Shown here: one piece after another, positions 52,225-60,054 of the stretch
Layout of the letters: every line of letters starts with the position of its first letter
Numbering within the stretch: position 1 is the stretch's first letter
Assembly (NCBI GenBank): GCA_964594125.1
Contig: CAZQLL010000009.1
Span: forward strand, 1-64,000
Direction: 5' to 3'
Origin: CAVRZJ01 sp964594125
GTDB taxonomy: Bacteria > Acidobacteriota > Thermoanaerobaculia > Thermoanaerobaculales > Thermoanaerobaculaceae
DNA length: 64,000 nt
Notes under the pieces: generated by a model
What the model was told of the DNA's origin: nothing
Databases searched by the model: none
The model's input: only the letters and a program-made list of their open reading frames with translations
Position numbers and translations under genes: made by a program

Positions 52225-53310
52225 TCAGCCGCGCTCCGGCGGCGGCTCGAAGGCGGCGGCCCGGCCCGGTGGCGAGCAGGCCCGCGCCAGCTTTGCGAGC
52301 AGGCTCGAGGTCGGCACCTCGGGCGACGCCGGCGCGTGGAAGGCGGCGCCGACCGGCGTCTCGGCCACGCGCTCGGTCGGCCACGCGCAGCGGCACGGCG
52401 TCACCTCGATGCGGTGGTGGGTGACCGTGTGGCGGACGCGCGCGACAGCGACGACCGGCGCCGCGACGCCCAGGGCACGCGCCAGTGTGGCCGCGGCCGC
52501 CGCCGGATCCTCGCCGGGCGCGACGTCGGCGAGCGGCGGCAGCCAGAGACCGGCGAGCAGCCGCCCTTCCGGCACGCGGCGGAGGAGGACGCGCCCGTCC
52601 TCGCGCTGCAACCACAGCGCAACCCAGCGCACGTCGGCCGCGGCGCGCTGCGGCCGCGGCAGCGGAAAGCGCCACGGCGCCGTCCGGCCGAGGCACGATG
52701 CCGCCAGCGGACAGGCGTGGCAGCGCGGCGCCGCCGGCGTGCACACGGCGGCGCCGAGCTCCATCAGCGCCTCGTACACGTCGGGGCAGGGAGACCGGCG
52801 CCGGAGCTCGCGTGCCAGCTCGCCGGAGCGCCGCTGCAGCGCCGCCGAGCCGGAGCGCAGCGGCAGCGCCAGCACCCGCGCGGCGACGCGGGCGACGTTG
52901 CCGTCCACCGGCGGCTCGTCGCCGGCGAAGGCGAACGCCGCCACCGCCGCCGCCGTGTACGCTCCGACCCCGGGAAGGGCGCGCAGCGCCGCCGCCGTCG
53001 CGGGCCAGCCGCCGCGCGACGCGACCTCGCGCGCCGCCGCGTGCAGGCGGCGCGCCCTGCCGTAGTAGCCCATCCCCGAGAACGCCGCCACGACGTCGTC
53101 GACCGCCGCGGCGGCGAGCGCTGCGACGTCCGGGAAGCGCGCGATGAAGCGGGCGAACCCCTCGCGCACGCGTTCCACCTGCGTCTGCTGCAGCATCACC
53201 TCGGAGACCAGGACGCGGTACGGGTCGCGCGGGAACGGTCCGCGCCACGGCAGGTCTCGCCTGTTGGCGGCGAACCAGGCGAGCACGCGCGCAGCGGCTC
53301 CTTCGTCCAC
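52225..53310 (-). CDS. mutY: A/G-specific adenine DNA glycosylase
   Basis: A 361-residue MutY. The catalytic Glu is in SEVMLQQTQ, the helix-hairpin-helix motif is LPGVGAYTA and the Asp is in VDGNVARV. The Fe-S cluster cysteines are arranged C-x6-C-x2-C-x5-C (CTPAAPRCHACPLAASC). The C-terminal NUDIX-like domain is present (LLRRVPEGRLLAGLW). It removes adenine mispaired with 8-oxoguanine. A TAGACT box ends 7 bases before the GTG, so the mRNA may be leaderless. Confidence 0.93.
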   Translation of the reverse strand: MDEGAAARVLAWFAANRRDLPWRGPFPRDPYRVLVSEVMLQQTQVERVREGFARFIARFPDVAALAAAAVDDVVAAFSGMGYYGRARRLHAAAREVASRGGWPATAAALRALPGVGAYTAAAVAAFAFAGDEPPVDGNVARVAARVLALPLRSGSAALQRRSGELARELRRRSPCPDVYEALMELGAAVCTPAAPRCHACPLAASCLGRTAPWRFPLPRPQRAAADVRWVALWLQREDGRVLLRRVPEGRLLAGLWLPPLADVAPGEDPAAAAATLARALGVAAPVVAVARVRHTVTHHRIEVTPCRCAWPTERVAETPVGAAFHAPASPEVPTSSLLAKLARACSPPGRAAAFEPPPERG

Positions 53311-53317
53311 GGCGGCG

Positions 53318-53323
53318 AGTCTA
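53318..53323 (-). promoter_or_regulatory. -10-like box of mutY
   Basis: TAGACT on the minus strand, 7 nt from the GTG start. No -35 consensus was seen. Confidence 0.4.
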
Positions 53324-53344
53324 CTCCGGCTGAGCGGCGGCGCG

Positions 53345-53373
53345 TTCACGCCGCGGCGCCGCTGCTCTACAAT
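53345..53373 (+). promoter_or_regulatory. Promoter of the DnaC-like gene
   Basis: TTCACG, a 17-bp spacer and TACAAT, ending 6 nt before the GTG at 53380. The position predicts a leaderless mRNA. Confidence 0.5.
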
Positions 53374-53379
53374 CGCGCC

Positions 53380-54126
53380 GTGGCCGCAGAGACGAGCGAG
53401 AGCTGCCCGCACTGCCGGGGCACCGGCTGGGCGATCGAGAGTCGGCAGGGACAAGAGGTCGCGGTGCGCTGCCGGTGCCGCACGCAGGTGCGCGCCGGCG
53501 CGCTGCTGGCGGCGTGCCGCATTCCGCCGCGCTACGCCGGCTGCTCGCTCGACTCGTTCGAGCTGTGGGAGCCGGGCAACCCGACGATCAGCGAAGCGCT
53601 GCGCAAGACGCGCGCGTTCGTCGCCGGCTACCCCGACGTCAAGCGCGGCCTGCTGCTGATGGGACCGGTCGGCATCGGCAAAACCCACCTCGCCGTGTCG
53701 GCGCTGCGCGAGCTGGTGGCGCGCCACTGCGCGCGCGGCCTCTACGTGAACTTCCTCGAGCTCGTGCAGGCGCTGCAGCTCTCGTTCGACGGCGGCGGGA
53801 AGACGCGCGAGGAGATCATGACCCCCGTCATCGAGGCCGACGTCGTCGTGCTCGACGAGCTCGGGGCGGGGAAGCTGACGCAGTGGGTGATGGACCTGCT
53901 CTACCACGTGGTCAACGCCCGCTACATGCACCTCCGGCTGACGCTGGTGACCACCAACTTCTCGGACCACCCCAGGCGCGCCGGCGAAGAGAGCCTGGCC
54001 GACCGGGTCGGGGCGCCGGTGCGCTCGCGCCTGTTCGAGATGTGCGACCCGATCGACATGCGGCCTGGCGAGTACGGCGGCGACTACCGCCGCTTCCGCA
54101 AGCTCGAGGAGTGGCGGCGGCAGTGA
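53380..54126 (+). CDS. DnaC/IstB-like AAA+ ATPase with zinc finger
   Basis: A 248-residue protein. The N-terminus has a probable zinc site (Cys9, Cys12, Cys31, Cys33), then a DnaC-type AAA+ domain with Walker A GPVGIGKTH and a DEL Walker B (VVVLDELGAGK). It resembles helicase loaders such as DnaC or DnaI and transposon IstB proteins. No transposase or dnaB is adjacent. It is first in an operon with SpoIID-like and acyl-CoA metabolism genes. Confidence 0.8.
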   Translation: MAAETSESCPHCRGTGWAIESRQGQEVAVRCRCRTQVRAGALLAACRIPPRYAGCSLDSFELWEPGNPTISEALRKTRAFVAGYPDVKRGLLLMGPVGIGKTHLAVSALRELVARHCARGLYVNFLELVQALQLSFDGGGKTREEIMTPVIEADVVVLDELGAGKLTQWVMDLLYHVVNARYMHLRLTLVTTNFSDHPRRAGEESLADRVGAPVRSRLFEMCDPIDMRPGEYGGDYRRFRKLEEWRRQ

Positions 54127-56177
54127 TGCGCCGCCTCGCCGCTGTGGCGCTGTGCGCGGCGGCGGGCGCCTCGTGCCGGTCCGCCGCCCCGCCGCCGGCG
54201 CCCGCGCCGCCGGCGCCGGGCCCGCAGGGCGCGGTGCCGGTGGAGACGCCGCCGCCGGCGCCGGCCGCGGCCGCCGTCGCGCCCGCGCCGGCGCGCGACG
54301 ACGTCCGGCCGCCGGTGATCCGCGTGCTGCTCGATGCCGGCGCCGCGCCGCAGGTCCCCGAGCCAGGCCGCCGCTACGCGGTGGCGTGCGGCGGCGAGGT
54401 CACGCTGCGTCGCGGACCGCTCGCGGCGACGGCGGTGGGCGGGGCGGCGGCCGCGCAGATCGGCGCATTCTCCGGCGAGGCGAACGCGCGCGCGCTCGCC
54501 GTCCGCGCGCAGGCGCTCGGCTTCGCGGCGGCGGTGGCCGCCGGGAGCGACTGGCTCCAGCGCGTGGTGGTCAGCGGCGGCGACGGCGAGATGCAGGACC
54601 AGCTCCTCGCGCGCCTGCGCGCCGCCGGGTTCGCGGATGCGCGCCCGGCACCGCCGCCCGCGGCCGCCGTGAGTCTGCGCGACGAGGCCGGCAGCGAGCT
54701 GACGTGCCGCGACATCGCGGTCGTCCCGCTCGACCCGCAGCCGGTGCGGGTCGGCGAAAAGAGCGTGCGCGGCACACTGGTGCTGCGCCCACGTCCCGGC
54801 GGCGTGGCGGTGATCAACGTGCTCTCGCTGGAGGAGTACCTGCGCGGCGTGGTGCCGGCGGAGATGGGTCCGCGCTCCTTCCCGGCGATCGAGGCGCTCA
54901 AGGCGCAGGCGGTCGCGGCGCGCACCTACGCCGTCGCCCACCTCGGCGAATACGGCGCCCTGGGGTACGACATCTGCGACAGCCAGCTCTGCCAGGTGTA
55001 CGCGGGCGCCGACGCCGAGCACCCGCTGAGCGACCAGGCCGTGCGCGAGACAGCGGGCGAGATCGCTACGTGGGGGGGCGCGCCGATCGACGCCATGTAC
55101 CACTCGACGTGCGGCGGCCACACCGAGGACGCGGCAGCCGTGCTGCCGGAACGCGCCGCGCCGTACCTCAAGGGCGTGCCGTGCACGTGCGACGGAACGG
55201 TGGCCGTCGGGCAGGCGACGGCGCGGGGAGCGTGGGTCGGCGGCGTCGAGAGGCTGGCGCAGGTGGGCGACGCCCTGGCGGCGGCGCTGGGGGTGCCGGC
55301 GCGCCCGGGCGAGCTCGCCGTGCGGCTCGGCGGGCGGCCGGCAGGCGCCGGCGCGCAGGGCCTGGCAGCGGCGTTCGGCCTCCCCGATGCGGCGCCGCTG
55401 CGCACCGGCGGGAGCGGCCCCGAGGAGAGAGTGCTGCGACTGCTCGCGACGTTCCGCCTGCCGCTGCCGGAGCGCGGCGCCGGCGGCGCGGGCGAGCGCT
55501 GGGAGATGGCGCTCGTCGTCCGCTTGGCGCAGCTCGCGGGCGCGGTGCGCACGGTGTCCGGGCAGCTCGTGCCGGCGCCCGGCGGCGCCGCGCTGGTCAA
55601 CGAGCGCGGCGAGCGCCTGCAGGCGCTCGCGGCCGCGACGGCCGCCTGCGAGCGGCGGGGCGAGGCGTGGCGGCGCGGTCCGCTGGCCGCCCCGGCGGGC
55701 TCGCCGGCGACGCTGTGGTGCGCGGGCGACCTCTGTCCGCTCGTCGAGGTCGAGGCGCGGGCCGAGGCGGACGGCGCCTCGGCGTGGAGCTGGTGGGCGC
55801 GCGAGCTCACCCTCGACGAGGTGGCGCGCCGGCTCTCCTTTCCCGGCCTGCAGGCCGTCAGCGTGACGCGCCGGGGCGTCTCCGGCCGCGCACTCGGCGT
55901 TTCGCTGCGCGGCGGTTCCGCGGTGCGCGAGGTCGGCGGCTACGCCTTCCGCCGCGCGCTCGACCTGCCGGACACGCTGTTCGTGATCCACTCGCGCGGG
56001 ACGAAGGAGGCGCCATCGCTGCGCTTCCTCGGCCGCGGCTGGGGCCACGGGATCGGCCTGTGTCAGAACGGCGCATACGGCAAGGCGCTGGCCGGCGCCG
56101 ACTACCGGCATATCCTGGCGAGCTATTACACTGGCATCGAGGTGCTCCGCCGGGACGAAGGGGGAGGGAAGCGATGA
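54126..56177 (+). CDS. SpoIID/LytB domain lipoprotein with SPOR-like region
   Basis: A 683-residue exported protein, perhaps lipid-attached (AAAGASC). A proline-rich spacer (20-60) precedes a SPOR-like repeat (IGAFSGEANARALAVRAQALG). Then the SpoIID domain: LEEYLRGVVPAEMGP, AQAVAARTYA and HSTCGGHTEDA. SpoIID enzymes are lytic transglycosylases on denuded peptidoglycan. It starts by sharing one base with the upstream stop and ends four bases into the acyl-CoA dehydrogenase gene. Confidence 0.85.
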   Translation: MRRLAAVALCAAAGASCRSAAPPPAPAPPAPGPQGAVPVETPPPAPAAAAVAPAPARDDVRPPVIRVLLDAGAAPQVPEPGRRYAVACGGEVTLRRGPLAATAVGGAAAAQIGAFSGEANARALAVRAQALGFAAAVAAGSDWLQRVVVSGGDGEMQDQLLARLRAAGFADARPAPPPAAAVSLRDEAGSELTCRDIAVVPLDPQPVRVGEKSVRGTLVLRPRPGGVAVINVLSLEEYLRGVVPAEMGPRSFPAIEALKAQAVAARTYAVAHLGEYGALGYDICDSQLCQVYAGADAEHPLSDQAVRETAGEIATWGGAPIDAMYHSTCGGHTEDAAAVLPERAAPYLKGVPCTCDGTVAVGQATARGAWVGGVERLAQVGDALAAALGVPARPGELAVRLGGRPAGAGAQGLAAAFGLPDAAPLRTGGSGPEERVLRLLATFRLPLPERGAGGAGERWEMALVVRLAQLAGAVRTVSGQLVPAPGGAALVNERGERLQALAAATAACERRGEAWRRGPLAAPAGSPATLWCAGDLCPLVEVEARAEADGASAWSWWARELTLDEVARRLSFPGLQAVSVTRRGVSGRALGVSLRGGSAVREVGGYAFRRALDLPDTLFVIHSRGTKEAPSLRFLGRGWGHGIGLCQNGAYGKALAGADYRHILASYYTGIEVLRRDEGGGKR

Positions 56178-57316
56178 CCGTGAGTGCACCCGACGACTAC
56201 GCCGACGTCCGCGAGATGGTGCGCGGCTTCGCGCGCCGGGAGCTGGCGCCCCACGCCCGCGACTGGGACGCGCGCGCGCATTTCCCGCGCGAGGTGTTCG
56301 CCGCGCTCGGCGAGCTCGGGCTGCTGGGCATCCTGGTCCCCGAGGAGTACGGCGGCGCCGGCCTCAGCTACGGCCACTACGTGGTCGTGCTCGAGGAGCT
56401 GGGCGCCGTCGAGGGCGGCGTCGGGCTCTCTGTCGCAGCACATAACTCATTGTGTACAAACCATATTTACATGTTCGGCAGCGAGGAGCAGAAGCGCCGG
56501 TGGCTGCCGGAGCTGGCGAGCGGGCGGGTGCTCGGCGCCTGGGGGCTGACCGAGCCCGAGGCCGGCTCGGACGCCGGGGCGACCCGTACGATCGCCCGTC
56601 GCACCGGCGACGGGTGGGTGGTCACCGGCGCGAAGAACTTCATCACCCACGCCTCGGTGGGCGGGGTGGCGGTCGTGATGGCGCGCACGTCGCCGGGCAG
56701 CGACCACCACGGGATCTCGGCGTTCCTGGTGCCGCTCGACGCCGCCGGGGTGTCGGTCGGCAAGCACGAGGACAAGCTCGGCATGCGCGTCTCCGATACC
56801 GCCTCCCTGGTGCTCGAGGAGTGCCGCCTGCCCGGCGGCGCGCTGATCGGCCGCGAGGGCGAAGGGTTCGTGCAGGCGATGGAGGTGCTCGACGGCGGCC
56901 GCATATCGATCGCGGCGCTCGCGGTCGGGATCGCCCGCGGGGCGTTCGACGCGGCGCTGGGTTACGCGAAGGTGCGCCGCCAGTTCGGCAAGACGATCGG
57001 CGACTTCCAGGCGATCCGTTTCAAGCTCGCCGACATGGCGACGCTGGTCGATGCGGCGCGGCTGCTCACCGAGCGCGCGGCCGCCAGCAAGGACGCCGGG
57101 CGCAAGACCACGATCCTCTCGGCGCAGGCGAAGGTCTTCGCCTCGGAGGCGGCTGTCAGGGTGAGCGAGGAGGCCGTGCAGATCCACGGCGGCTACGGCT
57201 ACACCAAGGACTACCCGGTCGAGAAGTTCTGGCGCGATGCCAAGCTGTGCACGATCGGCGAGGGCACCAGCGAGATCCAACGGCTCGTGATCGCCCGCGA
57301 GCTGCTCGGTCGCTGA
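56174..57316 (+). CDS. Acyl-CoA dehydrogenase, short-chain/IVD type
   Basis: A 380-residue flavoenzyme. FAD and substrate motifs are WGLTEPEAGSDAG, VTGAKNFITHA and LGMRVSDTASL; the C-terminus is QIHGGYGYTKDYPVEKFWRD then GEGTSEIQRLVIAREL. AHNSLCTNHIYMFG near residue 89 resembles isovaleryl- and short-chain enzymes. Beside meaB and an epimerase it probably serves branched-chain or odd-chain acyl-CoA oxidation. Codons 86-100 are oddly AT-rich (56429-56473). Confidence 0.92.
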   Translation: MTVSAPDDYADVREMVRGFARRELAPHARDWDARAHFPREVFAALGELGLLGILVPEEYGGAGLSYGHYVVVLEELGAVEGGVGLSVAAHNSLCTNHIYMFGSEEQKRRWLPELASGRVLGAWGLTEPEAGSDAGATRTIARRTGDGWVVTGAKNFITHASVGGVAVVMARTSPGSDHHGISAFLVPLDAAGVSVGKHEDKLGMRVSDTASLVLEECRLPGGALIGREGEGFVQAMEVLDGGRISIAALAVGIARGAFDAALGYAKVRRQFGKTIGDFQAIRFKLADMATLVDAARLLTERAAASKDAGRKTTILSAQAKVFASEAAVRVSEEAVQIHGGYGYTKDYPVEKFWRDAKLCTIGEGTSEIQRLVIARELLGR

Positions 57317-57317
57317 C

Positions 57318-58253
57318 GTGGCCGGGGCCGAGCTCGCAGCGGCCGCCGCGGCCGGCGACGTGCGCGCCGTCGCGAAGGCGCTGTCCACGGTGGAGTCCGG
57401 CGGCGCGCGGGCACGGGACCTGCTGGCGCGGCTGCGGGGCGCGCGGGCGGGCGGCCGCACGGTCGGTATCACCGGCGCACCCGGAGTGGGGAAAAGCACG
57501 CTCGTGCAGGCGCTCGGGCTCGAGCTGCTGCAGCGCCACGGCCCCCTTGCCGTGCTCGCGGTGGACCCCTCGAGCCCGTTCACGGGCGGCGCGCTGCTCG
57601 GCGACCGCGTCCGCATGCCGGAGCTGGCGGCGCGCGGAGCGTTCGTCCGCTCGATGGCGAGCCGCGGGGCGCTCGGCGGGCTCGCCGCCGCCACCTCGGA
57701 CGCGGTCGACGTTCTGGCCGCCGCCGGCTACCTCTGGGTGTTGATCGAGACGGTGGGGGTCGGGCAGGGCGAGGTCGATATCGCCGGCGAGGCCGAGACG
57801 ACGCTGGTCGTGACGACCGCGGGCGCCGGCGACGACGTGCAGGCGGCCAAGGCGGGGCTGCTCGAGATCGGCGACGTCTTCGTGGTGAACAAGGCGGACA
57901 GGCCGGGCGCGGAGGAGCAGGCGCTGCTGCTCGAGGGGATGCTCGCGCTGCGTCCCGGCGACGGCTGGCGCCCGCCGGTAGTGCTGACCGGCGCGCTCGC
58001 GGGCACCGGGATCACCGCCCTCGCGGACGCGGTCGACGCGCACCAGCGCTTCCTCGATCACGACGGGAAGCGTGCGGCGCTGCGCCGCCGCCGAGCCCAG
58101 CGGCGGATCGAGCGGGCGCTCGCCGAGCTCGCCGGCCGCGACGCCTGCGCCGCCGGACTCGACCGCCTGGTCGCCGCGGTGGCCGCCGGCGAGGTCGACC
58201 CCTACACGGCCGCCGCCGATCTGTGGCAGGCTATCCGCAGGGAGGGCGTGTGA
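57318..58253 (+). CDS. meaB: MeaB/ArgK GTPase for methylmalonyl-CoA mutase
   Basis: A 311-residue G3E-family GTPase. Walker A is GAPGVGKS (residues 53-60), followed by VDPSSPFTGGALLGDRVRM, ETVGVGQGEVD and NKAD. It loads and protects the cobalamin of methylmalonyl-CoA mutase. The mutase itself is not in the window, but the epimerase follows with a four-base overlap. The GTG start is one base after the upstream stop. Confidence 0.93.
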   Translation: MAGAELAAAAAAGDVRAVAKALSTVESGGARARDLLARLRGARAGGRTVGITGAPGVGKSTLVQALGLELLQRHGPLAVLAVDPSSPFTGGALLGDRVRMPELAARGAFVRSMASRGALGGLAAATSDAVDVLAAAGYLWVLIETVGVGQGEVDIAGEAETTLVVTTAGAGDDVQAAKAGLLEIGDVFVVNKADRPGAEEQALLLEGMLALRPGDGWRPPVVLTGALAGTGITALADAVDAHQRFLDHDGKRAALRRRRAQRRIERALAELAGRDACAAGLDRLVAAVAAGEVDPYTAAADLWQAIRREGV

Positions 58254-58657
58254 GGACGATCGACCACATCGGCATCGCGGTGCGCTCGCTCGCCGAGCGC
58301 CGCACGCTGTACGAGGCCCTCGGACTCGAGCTCGCGGGCGAAGAGACCGTGGCGGAGCAGAAGGTGAAGGTCGCCTTCCTGCCCGTCGATGGGACTCGGC
58401 TGGAGCTGCTCGAGCCCACCGGCCCGGACTCGCCGATCGCCGCGTTCATCGAAAGGCGCGGCGAGGGGCTGCACCACCTCTGCCTGCGCGTCGACGACAT
58501 CGCCGCGGCGATGGCGCGGCTGCGCGAGCAGGGGTTCACGCTGCTCTCGGCGGAGCCGCAGAGGGGCGCGCACGGCGCCAGCGTGTGCTTCATCCACCCG
58601 AAGTCCGCCGGTGGCGTGCTGATCGAGCTGTCGCAGCCCGGCGAGCCGCGTCAGTGA
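58250..58657 (+). CDS. mce: Methylmalonyl-CoA epimerase
   Basis: A 135-residue glyoxalase/VOC-fold protein. The metal ligands fit: His in IDHIGIAV, His in GLHHLCLRV, Glu in VLIELSQ. It interconverts (2S)- and (2R)-methylmalonyl-CoA. The GTG at 58250 overlaps the meaB stop and gives the standard N-terminus; an ATG at 58223 lies inside meaB and is unlikely. Confidence 0.92.
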   Translation: MRTIDHIGIAVRSLAERRTLYEALGLELAGEETVAEQKVKVAFLPVDGTRLELLEPTGPDSPIAAFIERRGEGLHHLCLRVDDIAAAMARLREQGFTLLSAEPQRGAHGASVCFIHPKSAGGVLIELSQPGEPRQ

Positions 58658-58688
58658 GAGCACTTGGAATCCTCACACGCTCTCAGCG

Positions 58689-58769
58689 CCGTGCCACAGG
58701 CACAACGGCGGGCGGGGCGAAGCCCGCGGCTTCGCGACGCGGGCGAGGGGCGGGCGGCAGCCCGCCCCT
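58689..58769 (+). repeat. Cluster of nested GC palindromes
   Basis: Overlapping hairpins include GCGAAGC-CCGCG-GCTTCGC and AGGGGCGGGC-GGCA-GCCCGCCCCT (58746-58769, perfect 10 bp). They fill most of the gap after the epimerase and may be a REP-like element, terminator or attenuator. Confidence 0.6.
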
Positions 58770-58776
58770 CCAGGAG

Positions 58777-59133
58777 ATGGTCAGAGCTCGTGAAGGAGTT
58801 CTTTCAGAAGCGCTGTGCCAGGGCGACCTGGTCACGGTGCACCTGACGGGTCCGCGCGAGAAGTTCTGGGGCGCCCTCGTCGCTCTTGCCCCCGCCGGCG
58901 TGACCGTGCGCGGCGTCCCGCTCGACTCGTTCGAGGACTACCTCCGCCAGGCGGCGCGCACCGAGCCGGCGCTGGTCGGCGCCGTCACCGTGTACTTCCC
59001 GGCGCACCGCATCGACCGCGTCGAGCTCGACGAGTCGAGCGGCGCCGTCGAGGGGTTGGGCGAGCGCTTCCGCCGCCTGACCGGACGCGATCCGTGCGCC
59101 GAGCTCCTGGGCGAGCCGCGCGCGGAGGGGTGA
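58777..59133 (+). CDS. Small conserved-looking protein of unknown function
   Basis: About 118 residues. The convincing part begins at LCQGDLVTVHLTGPREKFWG and runs through VPLDSFEDYLRQAAR, VYFPAHRIDRVELDE and a final GLGERFRRLTGRDP. The fold is probably an SH3-like barrel. The start is uncertain: the ATG at 58777 has AGGAG only one base away, so translation may begin at another codon. No function is known. Repeat copy B overlaps the stop. Confidence 0.55.
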   Translation: MVRAREGVLSEALCQGDLVTVHLTGPREKFWGALVALAPAGVTVRGVPLDSFEDYLRQAARTEPALVGAVTVYFPAHRIDRVELDESSGAVEGLGERFRRLTGRDPCAELLGEPRAEG

Positions 59134-59299
59134 AGGCGCCGGCGCGCCTTGAAAGTCCACCATGGTTCGGGAGCGTGGGCGCCCACGCCCGCGCGGAGGT
59201 GATGCCAGGCGGAGCCTGCGCCGGCGAGGGCGCAGGTCCTGCCACGCACATGCGTCGTTCGCGGGTGCGAGTGAACCCGCATAACCGTCACTCCGGCGC
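59130..59299 (+). repeat. Dispersed intergenic repeat, copy B
   Basis: A 170-bp element aligning with copy A (3073-3243, opposite strand) throughout. It covers the stop of the preceding gene and reaches to within 20 bases of the end of the RNA methyltransferase gene, which converges on it. It holds an imperfect palindrome GCGGGTGCG...AACCCGC near its right end. Confidence 0.8.
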
Positions 59300-59318
59300 C
59301 GAGATCGCGAGAGCTCGC

Positions 59319-60038
59319 CTAGGAACCGCCTCGGCGCGACCACAGCCACTCGAGGTGCGAGGCGAGGCCGCGCAGGATGGCGATTTCGCGGCGCGTCGGC
59401 ACGGCGCGGCCGAGCAGGTTGCGGAGCTGCGCGGTGACGCGGCCGGGGTTGGTCCTCTCGAGGAAGCTGGTGGCCAGCAGCGCGCGCTCGAGGTGGACGA
59501 TCGCGGCGTCGAGCTCGGACGCTGCGGCGGCGCCGTCGAGCGGGTCCGCCGGCCGAGCCGGCTCATGGGCGCCTGCACGCAGCGCCGCGAGCGAGATCGC
59601 CACCGCCTGCGCCAGGTTCAGCGTGGGGAACGCGGGGTTGGCCGGGATCGTCATCAACATGTGGCTGCGCACCAGCTCATCGTGGCGCAGGCCGCCGCGC
59701 TCGCTGCCGAACACCAGCGCCACCGAGGCGGCGGAGGAGGCACGCAGCCGTTCGAAGACCTCGTCGGGCGTCATGATGTGGCGCGGGTCGCGGTCGCGCC
59801 CCGACGTGGTGGCGACCACCACCTCGGTGTCGCCGACGGCCGCATCGAGCGACGGCACCACACGCACCGCCGCCAGACGCTCGGCGCCCATCGTCATGCG
59901 AAAAAAGTCGCTGCCCTCGAGGTCGCAGCCGGGGTCGACCACGCGCACCTGGGCAACGCCGAAGTTGGCCGCCACCCGCACGACGGCGCCGACGTTGCCG
60001 TCGTGCCGCGGGCGCACCAGCACCGGGATCACCAGCAC
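59319..60038 (-). CDS. TrmH/TrmJ-like RNA 2'-O-methyltransferase
   Basis: A 239-residue SPOUT methyltransferase. It begins IPVLVRPRHDGNVGAVVRVA (RNA-methyltransferase motif 1) and has LVFGSERGGL and IPANPAFPTLNLAQAVAI, the SAM-binding knot. A helical C-terminal tail is typical of TrmJ. It probably methylates tRNA position 32 or similar. The GTG is 6 bases after a TATCAT box. Confidence 0.85.
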   Translation of the reverse strand: MLVIPVLVRPRHDGNVGAVVRVAANFGVAQVRVVDPGCDLEGSDFFRMTMGAERLAAVRVVPSLDAAVGDTEVVVATTSGRDRDPRHIMTPDEVFERLRASSAASVALVFGSERGGLRHDELVRSHMLMTIPANPAFPTLNLAQAVAISLAALRAGAHEPARPADPLDGAAAASELDAAIVHLERALLATSFLERTNPGRVTAQLRNLLGRAVPTRREIAILRGLASHLEWLWSRRGGS

Positions 60039-60044
60039 GGCGGC

Positions 60045-60050
60045 ATGATA
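60045..60050 (-). promoter_or_regulatory. -10-like box of the RNA methyltransferase gene
   Basis: TATCAT on the minus strand, 6 nt before the GTG start and just before the end of the ABC gene. Confidence 0.4.
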
Positions 60051-60054
60051 GCGG

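Noticed and set aside
53380..54126. IstB transposition helper
   Set aside because: No transposase or terminal inverted repeats are present and the gene is part of a housekeeping-like operon.
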